A DNA stretch of 64,000 nucleotides from NCBI GenBank assembly GCA_022410635.1, contig JAJVDF010000363.1, forward strand, positions 982,814-1,046,813. The letters run 5' to 3'. The translations under genes and the position numbers were made by a program. This DNA comes from Tretioscincus oriximinensis. Its lineage: Eukaryota > Chordata > Lepidosauria > Squamata > Gymnophthalmidae. Each line of letters opens with the position of its first letter. Positions within the stretch are counted from its first letter, which is position 1. This document shows positions 33,881-45,300 of the stretch, piece by piece. The notes below the pieces were generated by a model. That model did not search any database. It saw only the letters and a program-made list of their open reading frames with translations, and was not told where the DNA came from.

Positions 33881-34539
33881 TTAATATGGAAAGGGCCACA
33901 AATGGTGTGCTTTCCACTTCTGGAGCTAGATTACATGGTCTAACCCAAGAGGGAACATGTTTTTGGTCTCCATATATAATCAATTTGTGAGAACTCCACT
34001 TTGGAACACCTTCTGAACAGTTTCTATTTCTTTCTTATAACTGTTTATGCGGGTGTAATCACCCTAGATACCTCTTTTTTCGTATATTCCCTAAATTCTT
34101 ATCTGCTTAACTGTTACCTCATGTTTTCTTGATTAGGTAGGTGGTTTGGATGCCTGCCCATCTTCCCATAGAAAAGATGTTGGAAGGGAAGACTCATGCT
34201 CACTGCAATTTAACTTGTTAAAACCTATCAGCTCCCCCCCCCCATTTTTCCGTTTTGCTTGAATATGAAGAGGATAAGCAAGCAGTTGTCATCACATCCT
34301 CTGATGTTTTTTGAGCTAAAGATAATGATGGAAGAAAGAAAGGTTAGAAACAGATGTATGTTCTTACATGATCACTGAACATTATACCACCCAAAGAACA
34401 GGAAAGTAGACATATTAAGAAAAAGGGGGTTATGTGCATAAACAGATGCTGCATGTCTACATCAGCTGTGTAGATGGCAGTGAAAAAATTAGAGACATTT
34501 GAATACAATGATTGACAATGTGCAGATGTGGTGCAGCTT

Positions 34540-34732
34540 TCCAAGATTGATGTCTGGAGCAACAGACAGTATTCCTGAAATACCATTTGCAGTGAGTCGA
34601 GAACATGTGAGGGTCTTGCTTTGTTCTGCTTGAGACTGCCACAGCACAATTGGGAGGCAATTGTGTGAGACGGAGTGCTGGACTTGGTGGGCTGTGGCCT
34701 GATTCAGCAAGGTTATTATGTTCGTATGTTCT
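34540..34732 (+). repeat. CR1 LINE, family A, 3' end
   Basis: GGAGCAACAGACAGTATTCC, TGAAATACCATTTGCAGTGA, CTGCTTGAGACTGCC and GGGCTGTGGCCTGATTCAGC are followed by the octamer end TTATGTTCGTATGTTC. Short 5'-truncated copy. Confidence 0.8.
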
Positions 34733-36675
34733 ATGATCTTGTCTCCACTTTCCTGCATGTATTTGATTGCTAAAGTTTTACCTAGCTGCACCTCTTTCCT
34801 CCAGGCCCTTCCCTCCGCTTAAAAGGATGAACTTTTGTACTTGAGCTGATTAATCCCCCCTATCCATATTTACACATCTCCTATTATTTCCTGAATTCAG
34901 TTTGTTGCATATAGTCTGCACCTGGCAGTTGTTTACCAGTATTTTGTAGTAGAGTTGTCTACATGTTACATATCCTATTCCTTGTTAGTCTCTAAAGTGA
35001 TCTGAGACCCCCTTGCTAGAGATTCTGTTGAGACAGTGATCCTAGAACCATACTGGTAATTCATGGTTTGAATTGACTATTGCTTTTCACATTATGAGAA
35101 TAGGAACAGCTTTCTTCCTGGCCCAGAGTGCAATAATTTCTACACTCCAAGGTAGATCTCCCAGTCCAGACTTAATCCATTTCTCATGCAGATGGCAGAC
35201 TTCTACTCCATAAGACCCAGTCCTAGAAAGGGTCAAGAATACATGGCCCATTTCCAGCAATATTGGTAAGTCGGGTGCAAATATACTGACACTATTGTGG
35301 AGAAACAAATCTCCTATGTATTAGGGGAAACAAATTTCATTCCACTTGCTAGGATTTATATTCAAGCAAACATNCACTAGATTACGCTATGCACTATGCT
35401 ATCAGTCTTTCTAATATCATGAGAAATTTGGCTGCATAATGCCAAGGGAGAGTTACTGTTATGTTCTAGAATCCCAGAAATTAAGACACCCATAAACTAA
35501 GCTTTGATAAAATATACTGCAGAATCAGTATTGAATCATAAGGACAGCGGTACAGGGGCTTTAGTGATGCAGTAATATGGAGCTTGATGAAACTGAAAAC
35601 TCTTGCAAAGCAACAACAGTAAATGACTATGCAATTAAAATAGGGGCAAGAGTGCTTCACATCAAAATGTTTGTAATTCTCCAGGCTCTTGTGTCCAGAG
35701 CAACAGGAGATGTGTTTGTTCTGAGGCATCATCCAACCATTCTTATTCCACAGTTGTAAATCTAAGTGGGTGAGAAGCATTTTACCCTGGAGTATTGTGC
35801 TAGATTGTTTTGCAATACTTCTTTTAAAATTAAATAATAAAAATTGCTCTGAGCACTGGGGTGGAGATTAGTTAGAACTATTATTAAACTGGTATTTTGC
35901 ATGTAATTGAGCTATAATGAGTACATTAAATTAAAACATCTTGCTAAAACATGCAATTATAACAAACATTGTCATTGTAGCTATAGTTATAGTGGTTATA
36001 TTCCTTTTGATAGTTGAAATGAAAAAAATGAATAATTTTCTGTTCTAAATTATCATCATGGTAGTTTTTCAGTAGCGAGGTATTAATCTTGCCTTATCTC
36101 ATGCTTCCATACCTGCCCTGTTGAGATTTGTCATTTTTTTTCTTTATTTCACAGAATACTGTCATACTCAGCTATTGCTATAGCAAGCGGTGGTTCTCCT
36201 TCTTTCAGCACTGATGATCAGAAAATATTTCTAAGTGAGTGTGTCTTGACACTAGTAGCTGAGCACTATTTTATCTTCAATTCTTCTTAATATCTATAAA
36301 AATACCATTAGGAAGGCCATCAGGAGTTTTAGAGTGAACAGTCACAAGTATAGAGATGATATAATAAAGCTTCTCTGTGGGCTTTATTAATGAATGAACT
36401 CTAGTTCCATCTTGTTCTTGATGGAACATTAAACTGATACACTACTAAAAGATTGGTTTAGGAAAAAGATAAGAGGCAGCTCCAGTGTACTTGGTGTAAC
36501 AATACCAAGTGGGANTGAGCTTTTTCTCTTTGGTTATTTTTATTATTATGTTTAGATATATATTCATTTATTCTTGGTAGTTGGTCATGCAATATATGTT
36601 AGGCACTGGATCTTTATGTATTGTTATATGAGTTGATAATGATAGGATAAAATAACATGTATTTGGTTTTATAAT
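34733..36675. other. No feature recognised
   Basis: No gene or clear repeat. The two opposing frames around 35481-35780 are motif-free. 34820-35000 may hold a degraded family P fragment (CTCCTATTATTTCC..TTGTTAGTCTCTAAAG), but it is too weak to call. Confidence 0.3.
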
Positions 36676-37420
36676 AGGGTTTATACCATTCATGTAAGCT
36701 GCCTCCACTTCCCTCAGGAAGAAATAAAATTGGAGTGATATAACTATGAATGGGTCCTTTTTACTATGTTCTTAAAATAATAAACACTCCACAAAACCAC
36801 TTTTTATTTAAACAAAGTACCGGTAACTCTCTTTTGTACTTGCTCTAGTTTATGAATGTCCTTTTTAAATTGGGCCCCCCAGAACTGAACACAGTATTCC
36901 AAGNGTGGTCGTACCAACGTACAGTAGAGAGGAATAATTACTTCACGTGAGCGAGATTCTATCCCCCTCTTGATACATCCCAGGATTGTGTTTGCCTTTT
37001 TCGCAGCTGCTTCACACTGTTGACTCATGTTTAATCTGTGATCTACCAATACACCCAGGTCCTTCTCACCTGTGCTNCTGTTCAGACATATTCCTCCCAT
37101 TCTATATGTGCTGTTTTAATTATTTTTGCCCAGATGTAGGATCTTGCATTTCTCTCTGTTAAATACCATTCTGTTAGTTTCAGCCATCCTTACTGCCCCA
37201 GGCAGTTTGTATCTATAGGAACTTTCTTTATTGTTATCACTCCACTAAGAGAATCCTTCAACACACTTCTACGCAGCTTCAACCCCCAAACACAACTCCC
37301 TCACAACTAAATCACACCATCCACTCCAAGCTTAAGCTCTGCCCCCAACTATCATCAGATCGCTGACACTCAGTTTCTTAAAGTAGCCATATCCCAATTA
37401 AGGTGGATTCATTACACTCG
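36676..37420 (-). repeat. LTR-like repeat, family X, copy 2
   Basis: The left part (ATAGGGTTTATACC..CCACTTCCCTCAGGAAGAAAT..) and the right part (..CCAATTAAGGTGGATTCATTACA) match the two ends of the X copy at 19085. On the minus strand it begins TGTAATGAATCCACC and has AACAATAAAG. A 362-base CR1 family B fragment sits inside. The internal sequence shared with copy 1 is otherwise poor. Confidence 0.4.
36824..37185 (-). repeat. CR1 LINE, family B, internal ORF2 fragment without 3' end
   Basis: The minus strand reads STGEKDLGVLVDHRLNMSQQ, AAAKKANTILGCIKRGI, PLYCTLVRP and YCVQFWGAQFKKDIHKLEQV, the standard region between RT and the C-terminus of CR1 ORF2. It stops at TTTTGTACTTGCTCTAG, 400 to 500 bases short of the family's 3' end. 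This is unusual, since CR1 copies are normally complete at the 3' end. Confidence 0.88.
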
Positions 37421-40167
37421 GTGTGGATATATAGAGCTGGAACTGTGTGGTCAGCTTGTGGAAAGGACGCATGATGACACAATGTTGGGATCAGCAAGAG
37501 AAAATAGTTTATTGCAACACAATTTGGTGACAGCATTGGAACTGAAGCAAATATGTGTTANTGTTGGTGGCAGCATAGCCCTAACCTGAACTCCAACTTT
37601 AGCTCTAATCACACCTAACCTATCACTTGAGCCTAAGTCTCAGCCTATCCCTAACCCTAATTGGAACAGTGAAGGCAAATTCCTGTTCTGGGATATATTC
37701 AAAACGAAGAAAGGGCCATAATCCTAGGTTTGAGAGATCAGAGGACAAGCAGGTTCTTCTAAAGATACTACATATGTTTGACACCGTTCTTAATTTTATC
37801 AATAGATTTGAAAATGACAATTTAACCAGAACATATATATATATATAAGTTTATTGATTAGTCCACTGACCGTATCATACAAGATAAAATACAATTAATA
37901 AAATATATAGCAAAGATGGATTAAAACCAATAGTTAGAAATTCTATTTTAATCACATCGTGGCTCGTATTCTGGCAGCCTTGAAAATAAACAATGAGGCT
38001 TGAAAGACTAATAAAGGGACAATCCATAATTGAATCAAATATATTATTGAAATAATGTAGTTTGAATTAGTTCAGGAGAAAAGACCAAAAAACTGTGTGG
38101 ATCAAAAAACTGTATTAAAAGTAAAATAAAAATGGCAACAATTAAGGAGATACATAGATGGATAGAGAGCCAGTTCCACTTGGAGCAAAGTCTGCAAAGA
38201 TATTTTCTCTTTGATGGATAAATGCTTATAGAGGTCTGATTGATCTAAAATGGGTGGTTTTCCCCTTCTTTGTAATCTGTAGTTTTGTCTGTTTGTCAAG
38301 TTGTTGACACTATTACTGAACCTGTACAAAAAAATTTAAATGTTATTTGTGATTATAAATCTAAAAATCAGGAAGTATGTCAAGTGTGCGCAGGGGGCAG
38401 AATCCAAAATATTTGTATGCTAAATATTGGTTCCATATTGGGATATTACCATTGAGGGATTTTATTTCTCTCCTATCAGCTGAAACTTAGCAAACAAAAA
38501 GCAATTTGTCCTTTTGGGTTTTTTGTCAGCTTTACTGTGTGCTTTCTGGGAGGGATTTCTATCATCGATACACAGGGAGGATGTCAGATGAAGAGTTTTA
38601 CTTAAATGTGTTACAAGCTTATCTTGATGTACCTGGCAAACCTTTTGAATTGTATCCCAGCTGGGATTAATGTCCAGCAAGCCTGCAGAGTAAGTTTATA
38701 GGCTGAACTTTAGGGAATCCATTTAAATGTCAGTGCTTAACACCATCTGGCAACTGACTTGCAAATAACATGGAATGTTGTTGATCAAGTGCAAGTGATA
38801 TAATGAAGATTCAACCCTAAATTACATCACGTGGCTCCCTGTTTGAATGCTTCTTTTAAAAAGGAGATGGGGAAAAATCCCAAAGCATTAACTTTGGCAC
38901 AATCATAGACGCAAATGCTTAGGAAGATGCACTTTCAAGTTTAATGATTGTTGTCATTTCCCCCCAGCTGTAACTCAATAAAAAGTTGGCAACCACATCC
39001 AAAGAATGTGATGTCCCCAATTATAGCCACAAAATCTGTGCTTGTACTATCATCACCCCTGAACAAACTGTTTTTATTTCTTTTGACATGCCACAAACTC
39101 AAGCATTAGGACAGGGTGCCAGTTTCTTCTGTTATGAAAACACTCATTCCTACAATAAGCCTAGCTTTATATTAGAAACTGACAGATTGGCAAGGTGAAT
39201 GTGATGTCAAAATTATGCGAAATAAATTAATTCTGAAAGACATCTTTTTCTCTGGCTGAAGGCTTATAGGAAAAATTCAAACAACAAATTAATTTAGTAA
39301 ATCATTGTGAGTCTGTGGTCTTCTAGGTACTCTATCAGCCCCAGCTAGAAGAATCAAAATTATAGTCCAACAAGATAGGATCAAAGATTTCCAAGAAACA
39401 TAAATGAAATTTCCCATTGAAGAGGTAATAAAAATTGGCAAATGCAAAATAGTGATATGGTTATGGTTTTCTTCTATCACTATGGTGTTATGAACCAGAA
39501 AGGTCCACTCAGTTACCATGCATTCTTTTTATTTATGGTGTTTATTTATTTAATTTTTTTGCTACCATACATTCTTCTGGAACAGATGGAATATAATCTG
39601 AACCTGGAGATCCAGATTGTTAGAAGACCTTGCTTGATATTAAAGTCTGTTGATGTATTAGCAAGCCCTAATCTAGATCATATACCTGTGCAGAAACCAT
39701 GTGCCCTTTTTTTAGACTGCGAGAGAACCCATTTCTGTGATGCACCAATGTTTGCTGCCATAATTGGTCTCTTGAAGGCTCAGAGCTTAGAAAACTTTGT
39801 TCCTAGACATCAATGCCCTTGTTGAGTGGTTTTGAAATTCATGTGAATTTGGGAGAGGGTTAAGAGGCTAGGAGGGAGCAATCATGGCATGCTAACGGCA
39901 CTGTTCCTATCTCGAAGCAGTCCATCCTAATCTTCATCCAGACCTAATGAAACAAATCTTCTAAAGTTAAGTAGAAGTCAAAATAGGAGTAGGTAAGTAG
40001 GGTTAATTAATTTTGCTAATGTATGGGTCAATTCATTATAGGCTTTTTGTTTTGTTTGTAACAGTTTGNTTGGAACTAGCCATAACAGTTGCAGGATCAA
40101 AATGGCTGCCAAAATGGTTGTCCCATTCTATGATCCCTTTTCATAGCAGTGGAGAGGGGCTGGCATT
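37421..40167. other. No gene recognised
   Basis: 37840-38010 starts ATATAAGTTTATTGATTAG and holds ATACAATTAATAAAATATAT, loosely like a reversed LINE 3' end and like the end of the window near 63.85 kb. The 127-residue frame at 39442-39825 has one hydrophobic stretch but no motif, upstream conservation signal or splice context. I leave it uncalled. Confidence 0.3.
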
Positions 40168-41235
40168 ACATAAAGAGCCATACTGAATCGGGCCAGAGCC
40201 AATGTAGTCCAGCATCCTATTTCACACAGAGCCCCAATAGTTGCACCTGGGCAATCTGAACAGAAGGAGGCAAAATAGGTACCCACAGATGATATTTCAG
40301 GAGTATTGCCAGTTGCTCCATCCTAGAGGCAGCATCCAGACATCCATCCTAGTAGCTTTTTATACCCATGGTGTCCATAAACGTGTCTAACCCTGACTTG
40401 AAGCTATCCAGGATGTTAGCTACCACCAACTCTTCTGGAAGTAAATTCCACAGGCGGATGACCCTCTGGGTTTTTTCCTTTGTCTGTTCTCATTCTTCTG
40501 CTCATCAGTTTCAAGGAATGCCCCCTGGTCCTAGGGTTGTGTGATAGAGAAAACATTTTTTCTCTATTCACCTTATTCATCCCATGCATGATTTTATTCA
40601 CTTCAATCAGATTACTTCTCAAACGCCATCTATTGAGNCTGAAGAGGCCCAGATATTTCACGTTGCAGCCTGACTTCATAAAGGAAGTGCTCTAGTCCCT
40701 TGATCATTCTTGTTGCCTTTTCTGCACCTTCTCTGCTTCCACAATATCACTCTTGAGATGTGGTGATCAAAACTGAACACAGTATTCCAAACGTGGCCTC
40801 ACCACAGATTTATAAAGAGGTAAAAGAACATTTGCTGACTTGTTTTCTATTCCTTTCCTAATTATCCCCAACATGGAATTTGCCTTTTTTTCTGTTGCTG
40901 CACACTGGAATGACACCTTCATTAAACTGTCTACCAACACCCTAAGACCCTTTTCTTACACTGTCACAGGAAGCTTGGTTCCCATCAGTTGGTAGGAATA
41001 ATTGGGGTTCTTTGCCCCCAATTATCACTTGCTTAAGTTGAAGTGCATTTCCCACTTTGTTGCCCATTCACTCAATTTCAATAGATCACTCTGGAGCTCC
41101 TTACAATCACTTTCAGTTTTTGTTACCCTGAGCAGTTTAATGTCATCAGCGAACTTGACTATTTCACTATTTATCTCAACATCCAGATTGTTTATGAATA
41201 TATTGAAAAGCAGAGGTCCCAGTACAGACACAGAG
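40168..41235 (-). repeat. CR1 LINE, family A, longest copy (about 1.07 kb)
   Basis: The 3' end is at the plus-strand left (ACATAAAGAGCCATACTGAA). Moving right come the untranslated region, the ORF2 C-terminus (RSNLIEVNKIM on the minus strand, near 40560-40640) and finally the reverse-transcriptase core at 41025-41231. That core reads SVLGPLLFNIFINNLD, then IVKFADDIKLL, where FADD is the catalytic motif. Then comes LLKLSEWATKWEMHFN. Frameshifts separate these parts. It is the best template here for defining family A. Confidence 0.9.
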
Positions 41236-41534
41236 ATGCTCTAGAAATAATCTTGTGGATGCAGATAGGGAGTCTGCACTAGAAGAGCTCTTTCTGATTC
41301 CAGCACTGCTTCTTTTTAATCCTCTGCTCACCTGTAGTTCCTGTGTCTATTACAGCTGTTGGAGTGAAGATCCTGTGTGCACAGGCAGCAGTACGTATTA
41401 AGCATCTGTTACAAACAAAGTGATTGGCAACTGCTTGAAGACANTTATGGGCCAATAAATTGAAAACAAGCAGGTGTTGGCCAGGAGCATCTATTTTCAA
41501 TTACAGCTGGTTTGCCGGCTACAACTATTTTTGG

Positions 41535-41850
41535 ACAGGAACTACCTGGCCACATTATTGCATGTTCTGATAACTTTCAGACTGGACTACTGTAATGCAT
41601 TCTATGTGGGTTACCCCTGAAGATGGTTCAGAAGCTGCAGCTAGTGCAAAACGCGACTGCTAACAAGTACAGCTTGCCAGATGCACATTGCACTGGTCCT
41701 AAAGAACTGCACTGGCTGTCCATTCGTTATTGAGCCCAGTTCAAAGTTACCTTGATTTCTAAGGCCGTAAACTGCTTGGATTACAACTATTTCATGAAGC
41801 AACTCCTCCCATATGTAGCAGCCAGTTATCCCCTCTCTTTGCAGCCACAT
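41535..41850 (+). repeat. L2-type LINE ORF2 C-terminal relic
   Basis: On the plus strand RLDYCNAFYVG is followed, in shifting frames, by sequence for QKLQLVQN, LHWSLKNCTGCP-like and LLPYVAASYPL-like blocks. These follow the L2 order SRLDYCNSLL..LQRVQNAAAR..LHWLPV..YL. Several indels and stops show great age. Confidence 0.65.
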
Positions 41851-42828
41851 ATCTAGTGACCAAACTGTAAAACTTCATTACATTCCCAGTACTTTTCCAG
41901 GAATAGAGACCAGTGTTCAAACAGATACACTGGACAGAAGAATTCCACCATAAAATAAGACACGTTTCCACTATCATTAGGTGAAGACAGTAGTACTGGA
42001 GTCTTGCTCTAATAGCGTGAAATTTGCTTGTGTTTTTAANATTTGTCTCGGGGATTTGCTTGGCAAATATTTCATCTCTGTAGCCGAATTCTAACCAAAT
42101 TATTTCCAGTGATCAAGTAGGAATTTTTGTGCCAGTTTCTGTGGGTGGGTGCAACCTATATTTCTCTNTCTGCTTGTCTGGGACTGATGACTATTAGACA
42201 TACCAGAAAGTTAAAGCATGNTTATTTGAGACAAGCCCAGTTGCCTTGAAGGATTTTCTCCTTAACAGTAGCTAGCACATCTAATGTGGAATGACGGGGC
42301 TGCTGAGTCATCCTGCTGATTTATCAGCTTCAGTTTGTAGGCTCTTATTGATGCTATCTTGGCAGGTATTACCATATCTAACAATGGCCTTCTTTGGAAG
42401 TCACATGAATACCTGACACTTGGAGAAATCTTGTTTGTACCGAATGTGTAACACTGGATCAGCCTGGCAAACAATCTGCTCTGCAAACCTACCAGTAGTT
42501 TGGAGATATTTATTCTTGCGTTGTTTCAACCAGAGTAGTTTACTCAGTAAAGTTTAGATTTACTTTTTAAATTAAATTTAGATTTACTTTTTTTTATATA
42601 AAAAACCCTTTTTATCTTATTTATGGATATAATAGCCCAAACTCAGCGATAAGCATTCAAATTATTTTATTTCACCTTCGTGATAGTTCCTGTTCCAAGA
42701 CATAATCTGGAATAAGGGATAGTGCAAAAAGGGGTAAAGTTGTGATTTTCACAGATTTTGTCATGTTGTGGTACTATATTCATGTAATATGCAAGTGATT
42801 TCCATCTTTTGAAAACAAAACTTCCTCC

Positions 42829-43140
42829 CCACGTTCTGTTTTATTCCAGAATTTACTCTTAATCCAGAATACACCATTTGCGATTGCCTTCCAACTCTCC
42901 TTCAATATTGCATGCTGTTTCTTGTTTTCCTGTTATATTTCCTTGTATTCTCGGCACAGGGCATTTCCCATGCACTTGTCTTACTAAAATACCCAGAGCT
43001 GAGAGTCATTTAACTTTTACATCTAGCCTTGAGGTCTTGCAGTGGAAGACCCCACAAAGGCTTTTTAGTGGATTCACAGTAATCCAAAATNAACGCAGAA
43101 AAAANGAGTTATCAGAAAAATCAGGACTACGGGCCATTTA
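42829..43140 (-). repeat. Family F repeat, uninterrupted copy
   Basis: The reverse complement carries CTGGAATAAAACAG, CAATCGCAAATGG, AATATTGAAGGAGAG, GGCTAGATGTAAAAGTTAAA and AATCCACTAAAAAGCC, the same blocks as 21900-22375. It lacks the 152-base hAT insert found there. Three Ns fall within its right part. Confidence 0.7.
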
Positions 43141-43479
43141 GNGAGTGTATCACTGAACCTCTTTGAACTCGTGGGGCAAATTCAGCATGATGTAGGTACC
43201 ATAGTGGAAAAACGTCTTCATGGGGATGCAACCCAAATTGAAGTAGGTTACAGAGGAGTGGTCAATCTTCTAGTGAAAGTCAGTGGCAGAGAAAAAGCCA
43301 AGTTGTGCTATTGCAAACACCCAGAAGCTCTTTAAAAGTCACATTTTAACCGTTACAAAAACAATTTTTAAAAAGTCAAATTTTATTGATCACATAAAAG
43401 TGAACACACCATAGAAACTCTATTCTCTAAGATACAATTTTATATCAAGCTAAGAAAATACATGTCCATATAGACTGTC

Positions 43480-43552
43480 CTGCCATAGTTCATACTAGTG
43501 CATAGATGGCAAGCTCCTAGTCCGAAATATAGCCCAGAACAAGGCTCAGTTC
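43480..43552. mobile_element. M1 fold-back element, right arm only
   Basis: CTGCCATAGTTCATACTAGTGC, AGATGGCAAGCTCCTAG and AATATAGCCCAGAACAAGGC then TCAGT correspond to the right half of M1. The left half is absent. Confidence 0.55.
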
Positions 43553-43846
43553 AAATGAAGCTCTGATTGAGATTGAAAATTACTTATCTCCTAGTTGATC
43601 TGTTCTGTAGGCACATGGCTGGCTGGCAAAGGAAGAAAATGTTGTGTCTCCTCTCCTCACCCTTGGATTGTTTGTGCTATAGAATTCACTTGTGCAGGTT
43701 AAGGGTGATTCCATACCAGTAGGCTGACCAGATGCCCCCTTTTTTTTGGGGGGGGGACCCGCTTTAGTCTAACCTGCCCTCCGGGGGGGGGGGGGTGTTT
43801 TGCCATTTCCCCGTTTTTTGCTGAGGAAAAATAAATGTTTTTTTTA

Positions 43847-43847
<1 letters not shown>

Positions 43848-43877
<30 letters not shown>
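43848..43877 (+). repeat. TA dinucleotide microsatellite
   Basis: About 15 TA units lie inside the hAT element. They are absent from the short relative at 27049. Confidence 0.9.
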
Positions 43878-43880
<3 letters not shown>

Positions 43881-43901
43881 GGGGAGGGATTCACTGCAGC
43901 A

Positions 43902-43913
43902 CCACTAGGGGGC
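43902..43913 (+). promoter_or_regulatory. CTCF-like core motif inside a hAT element
   Basis: CCACTAGGGGGC, followed by TCT, agrees with the vertebrate CTCF core CCASYAGGGGGC. A weaker second version, AACTAGGGGGTCC, lies at 44030-44042 in the duplicated internal segment. Binding is not shown; the call rests on the motif alone. Confidence 0.35.
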
Positions 43914-44621
43914 TCTGGCATCTGAGACCAGCTCCTGAAGGCACCCTCCCCTCAGTAAAAAATAAAGATTCTCACTCACTTCAAAATGTTCCCGCACATT
44001 TTATTTTATTTTTTAAANTGCTCCACCACAACTAGGGGGTCCTGGCAACTGGGGCCAGCGTCGGAAGGCACCTACCTTCTTAAAGAATTCTGATGTACTC
44101 CAAAAATTCTCAGTTTAAAAATTCTCACACAGTTAAAAAAATTCTCACATGCTTCACCGATTTCTTGGGCGGGAATTTTGGAAGGGAATGCATGTTGGTG
44201 GGTAATTTGCATATTTATGAATATACAAATTAGCATTAATATTAATTACCCCGGTTTGAGTCTCAGAAAATCTGGTCAGTCTACATACCAGTTGGTACCC
44301 TGGATTCTCCTGCTCCCACCAGACAGTGAGCAAAGGCGGCTGCAAAATCCAAACCTGCATCTTCTTTGGGCTTCTACACTACTAGTAGTTACAAGTGGTT
44401 ACATCTGGCATAGGATATGATTCTTTGTCTCAGGACAGGTAACAACAATAAAATCAAAGTACAAAATCAGCTTATTTAAAACCAGTAACAATGCTTGAAA
44501 GTGAGGAAGGGAAGTTGTTTCTTTAGCTAAAGAAGATGATACTGATGACACACAAGAGTGGGAAGCTTTTCCATAGCTGGAGACTCACTACTGAGAAGGC
44601 CTTGTCCTGAGTTCCCATCCA

Positions 44622-45093
44622 TAGAATCATAGAATCATAGAATTGGAAGGGACCTCCAGGGTCATCGGGTCCAACCCCCTCCTCGATGCAGGATTCCTTA
44701 AATCATCCCAGACAGATGACTGTCCAGTCTCTGTTTGAAGACTTCCAGGGAAGGCGAAATCACCACTCGCTGTGGCAAACTGTTCCACTGGTTTATCACC
44801 CTGACTGTTAGGAAGTTTTTTCTGATATCTAATCTAAATCTACTCCCTTGCAGTTTCATTCCAATGTTTTTAGTCCTTCCATGTGCTAATGAGAACAGTG
44901 CTGATCCCTCTGCTCTGTGACAGCCCTTCAGATATTTGTAGACAGCTATCAAGTCTCCTCTCAGTCTTCTCTTTTGCAGACAAAACATCCCCNGATCCTT
45001 TAACCGTTCCTCACAGGACATGTTTTCCAGACCACTCACCATCGTTGTAACTCTCTTTTGTACTTGCTTTTGTACTTGCTCTAGTTTATCCAC
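44622..45093 (-). repeat. CR1 LINE, family B, 3' end with ORF2 C-terminus
   Basis: The plus strand starts with three octamers (ATAGAATC type), then GGAAGGGACCTCCAGGGTCA. The minus-strand frame 44698-45093 is open for 131 codons and reads SCEERLKD, KRRLRGDLIAVYKYLKGC, RLDIRKNFLTVRVINQWNSL and SPSLEVFKQRLDSHL. A local VQKQVQKRV duplication marks its 5' part. Preservation suggests a younger insertion than family A copies. Confidence 0.92.
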
Positions 45094-45229
45094 TTAGCTG
45101 CTGAGTATGGTGGTATGGATATTTTGTCACAATAGAATAGTAACTCAGTCTCTTTCACTGACACACCTATTTAGCCCGGCTTTTTGTTGAAGTTTTTACT
45201 TTTCCGCTTTCAAATGTTTTAAAATGTTA

Positions 45230-45300
45230 ACNTTATACTTCTGATTTTATTGTTAAACCACCCTGAGACCTTCAGGTATAGGTTGGGAAATAAGCAAGCA
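45230..45300 (+). repeat. SINE D 3' tail fragment
   Basis: ACCACCCTGAGACCTTCAGG followed by TATAGGTTGGGAAATAAGCA is the 3' tail of the family D SINE in forward orientation. No tRNA head is found upstream. Confidence 0.5.

Larger units (their letters stand above)
43720..44283. mobile_element. TAGGCTGACCAG-type hAT element, 564 bases
   Basis: The termini TAGGCTGACCAGAT and TCTGGTCAGTCTA are inverted repeats. The flanks CATACCAG (43712-43719) and CATACCAG (44284-44291) are a perfect 8-base target duplication, which places it in the hAT superfamily. Inside are two G-runs, a TA microsatellite, and two related segments of about 100 bases (43890-43985 and 44020-44110), each with an ACTAGGGGG core. 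There is no transposase frame, so it moved non-autonomously. The perfect duplication suggests it is younger than the copy at 27049. Confidence 0.9.

Noticed and set aside
37600..37670. Telomere-like CCCTAA units
   Set aside because: Only two consecutive units (CCCTAACCCTAA) are present, with loose variants around. This is too few for an interstitial telomeric array.
39442..39825. 127-residue open frame on the plus strand
   Set aside because: One hydrophobic stretch but no recognisable domain, no splice or promoter context, and AT-rich composition like its surroundings. Probably a chance frame.
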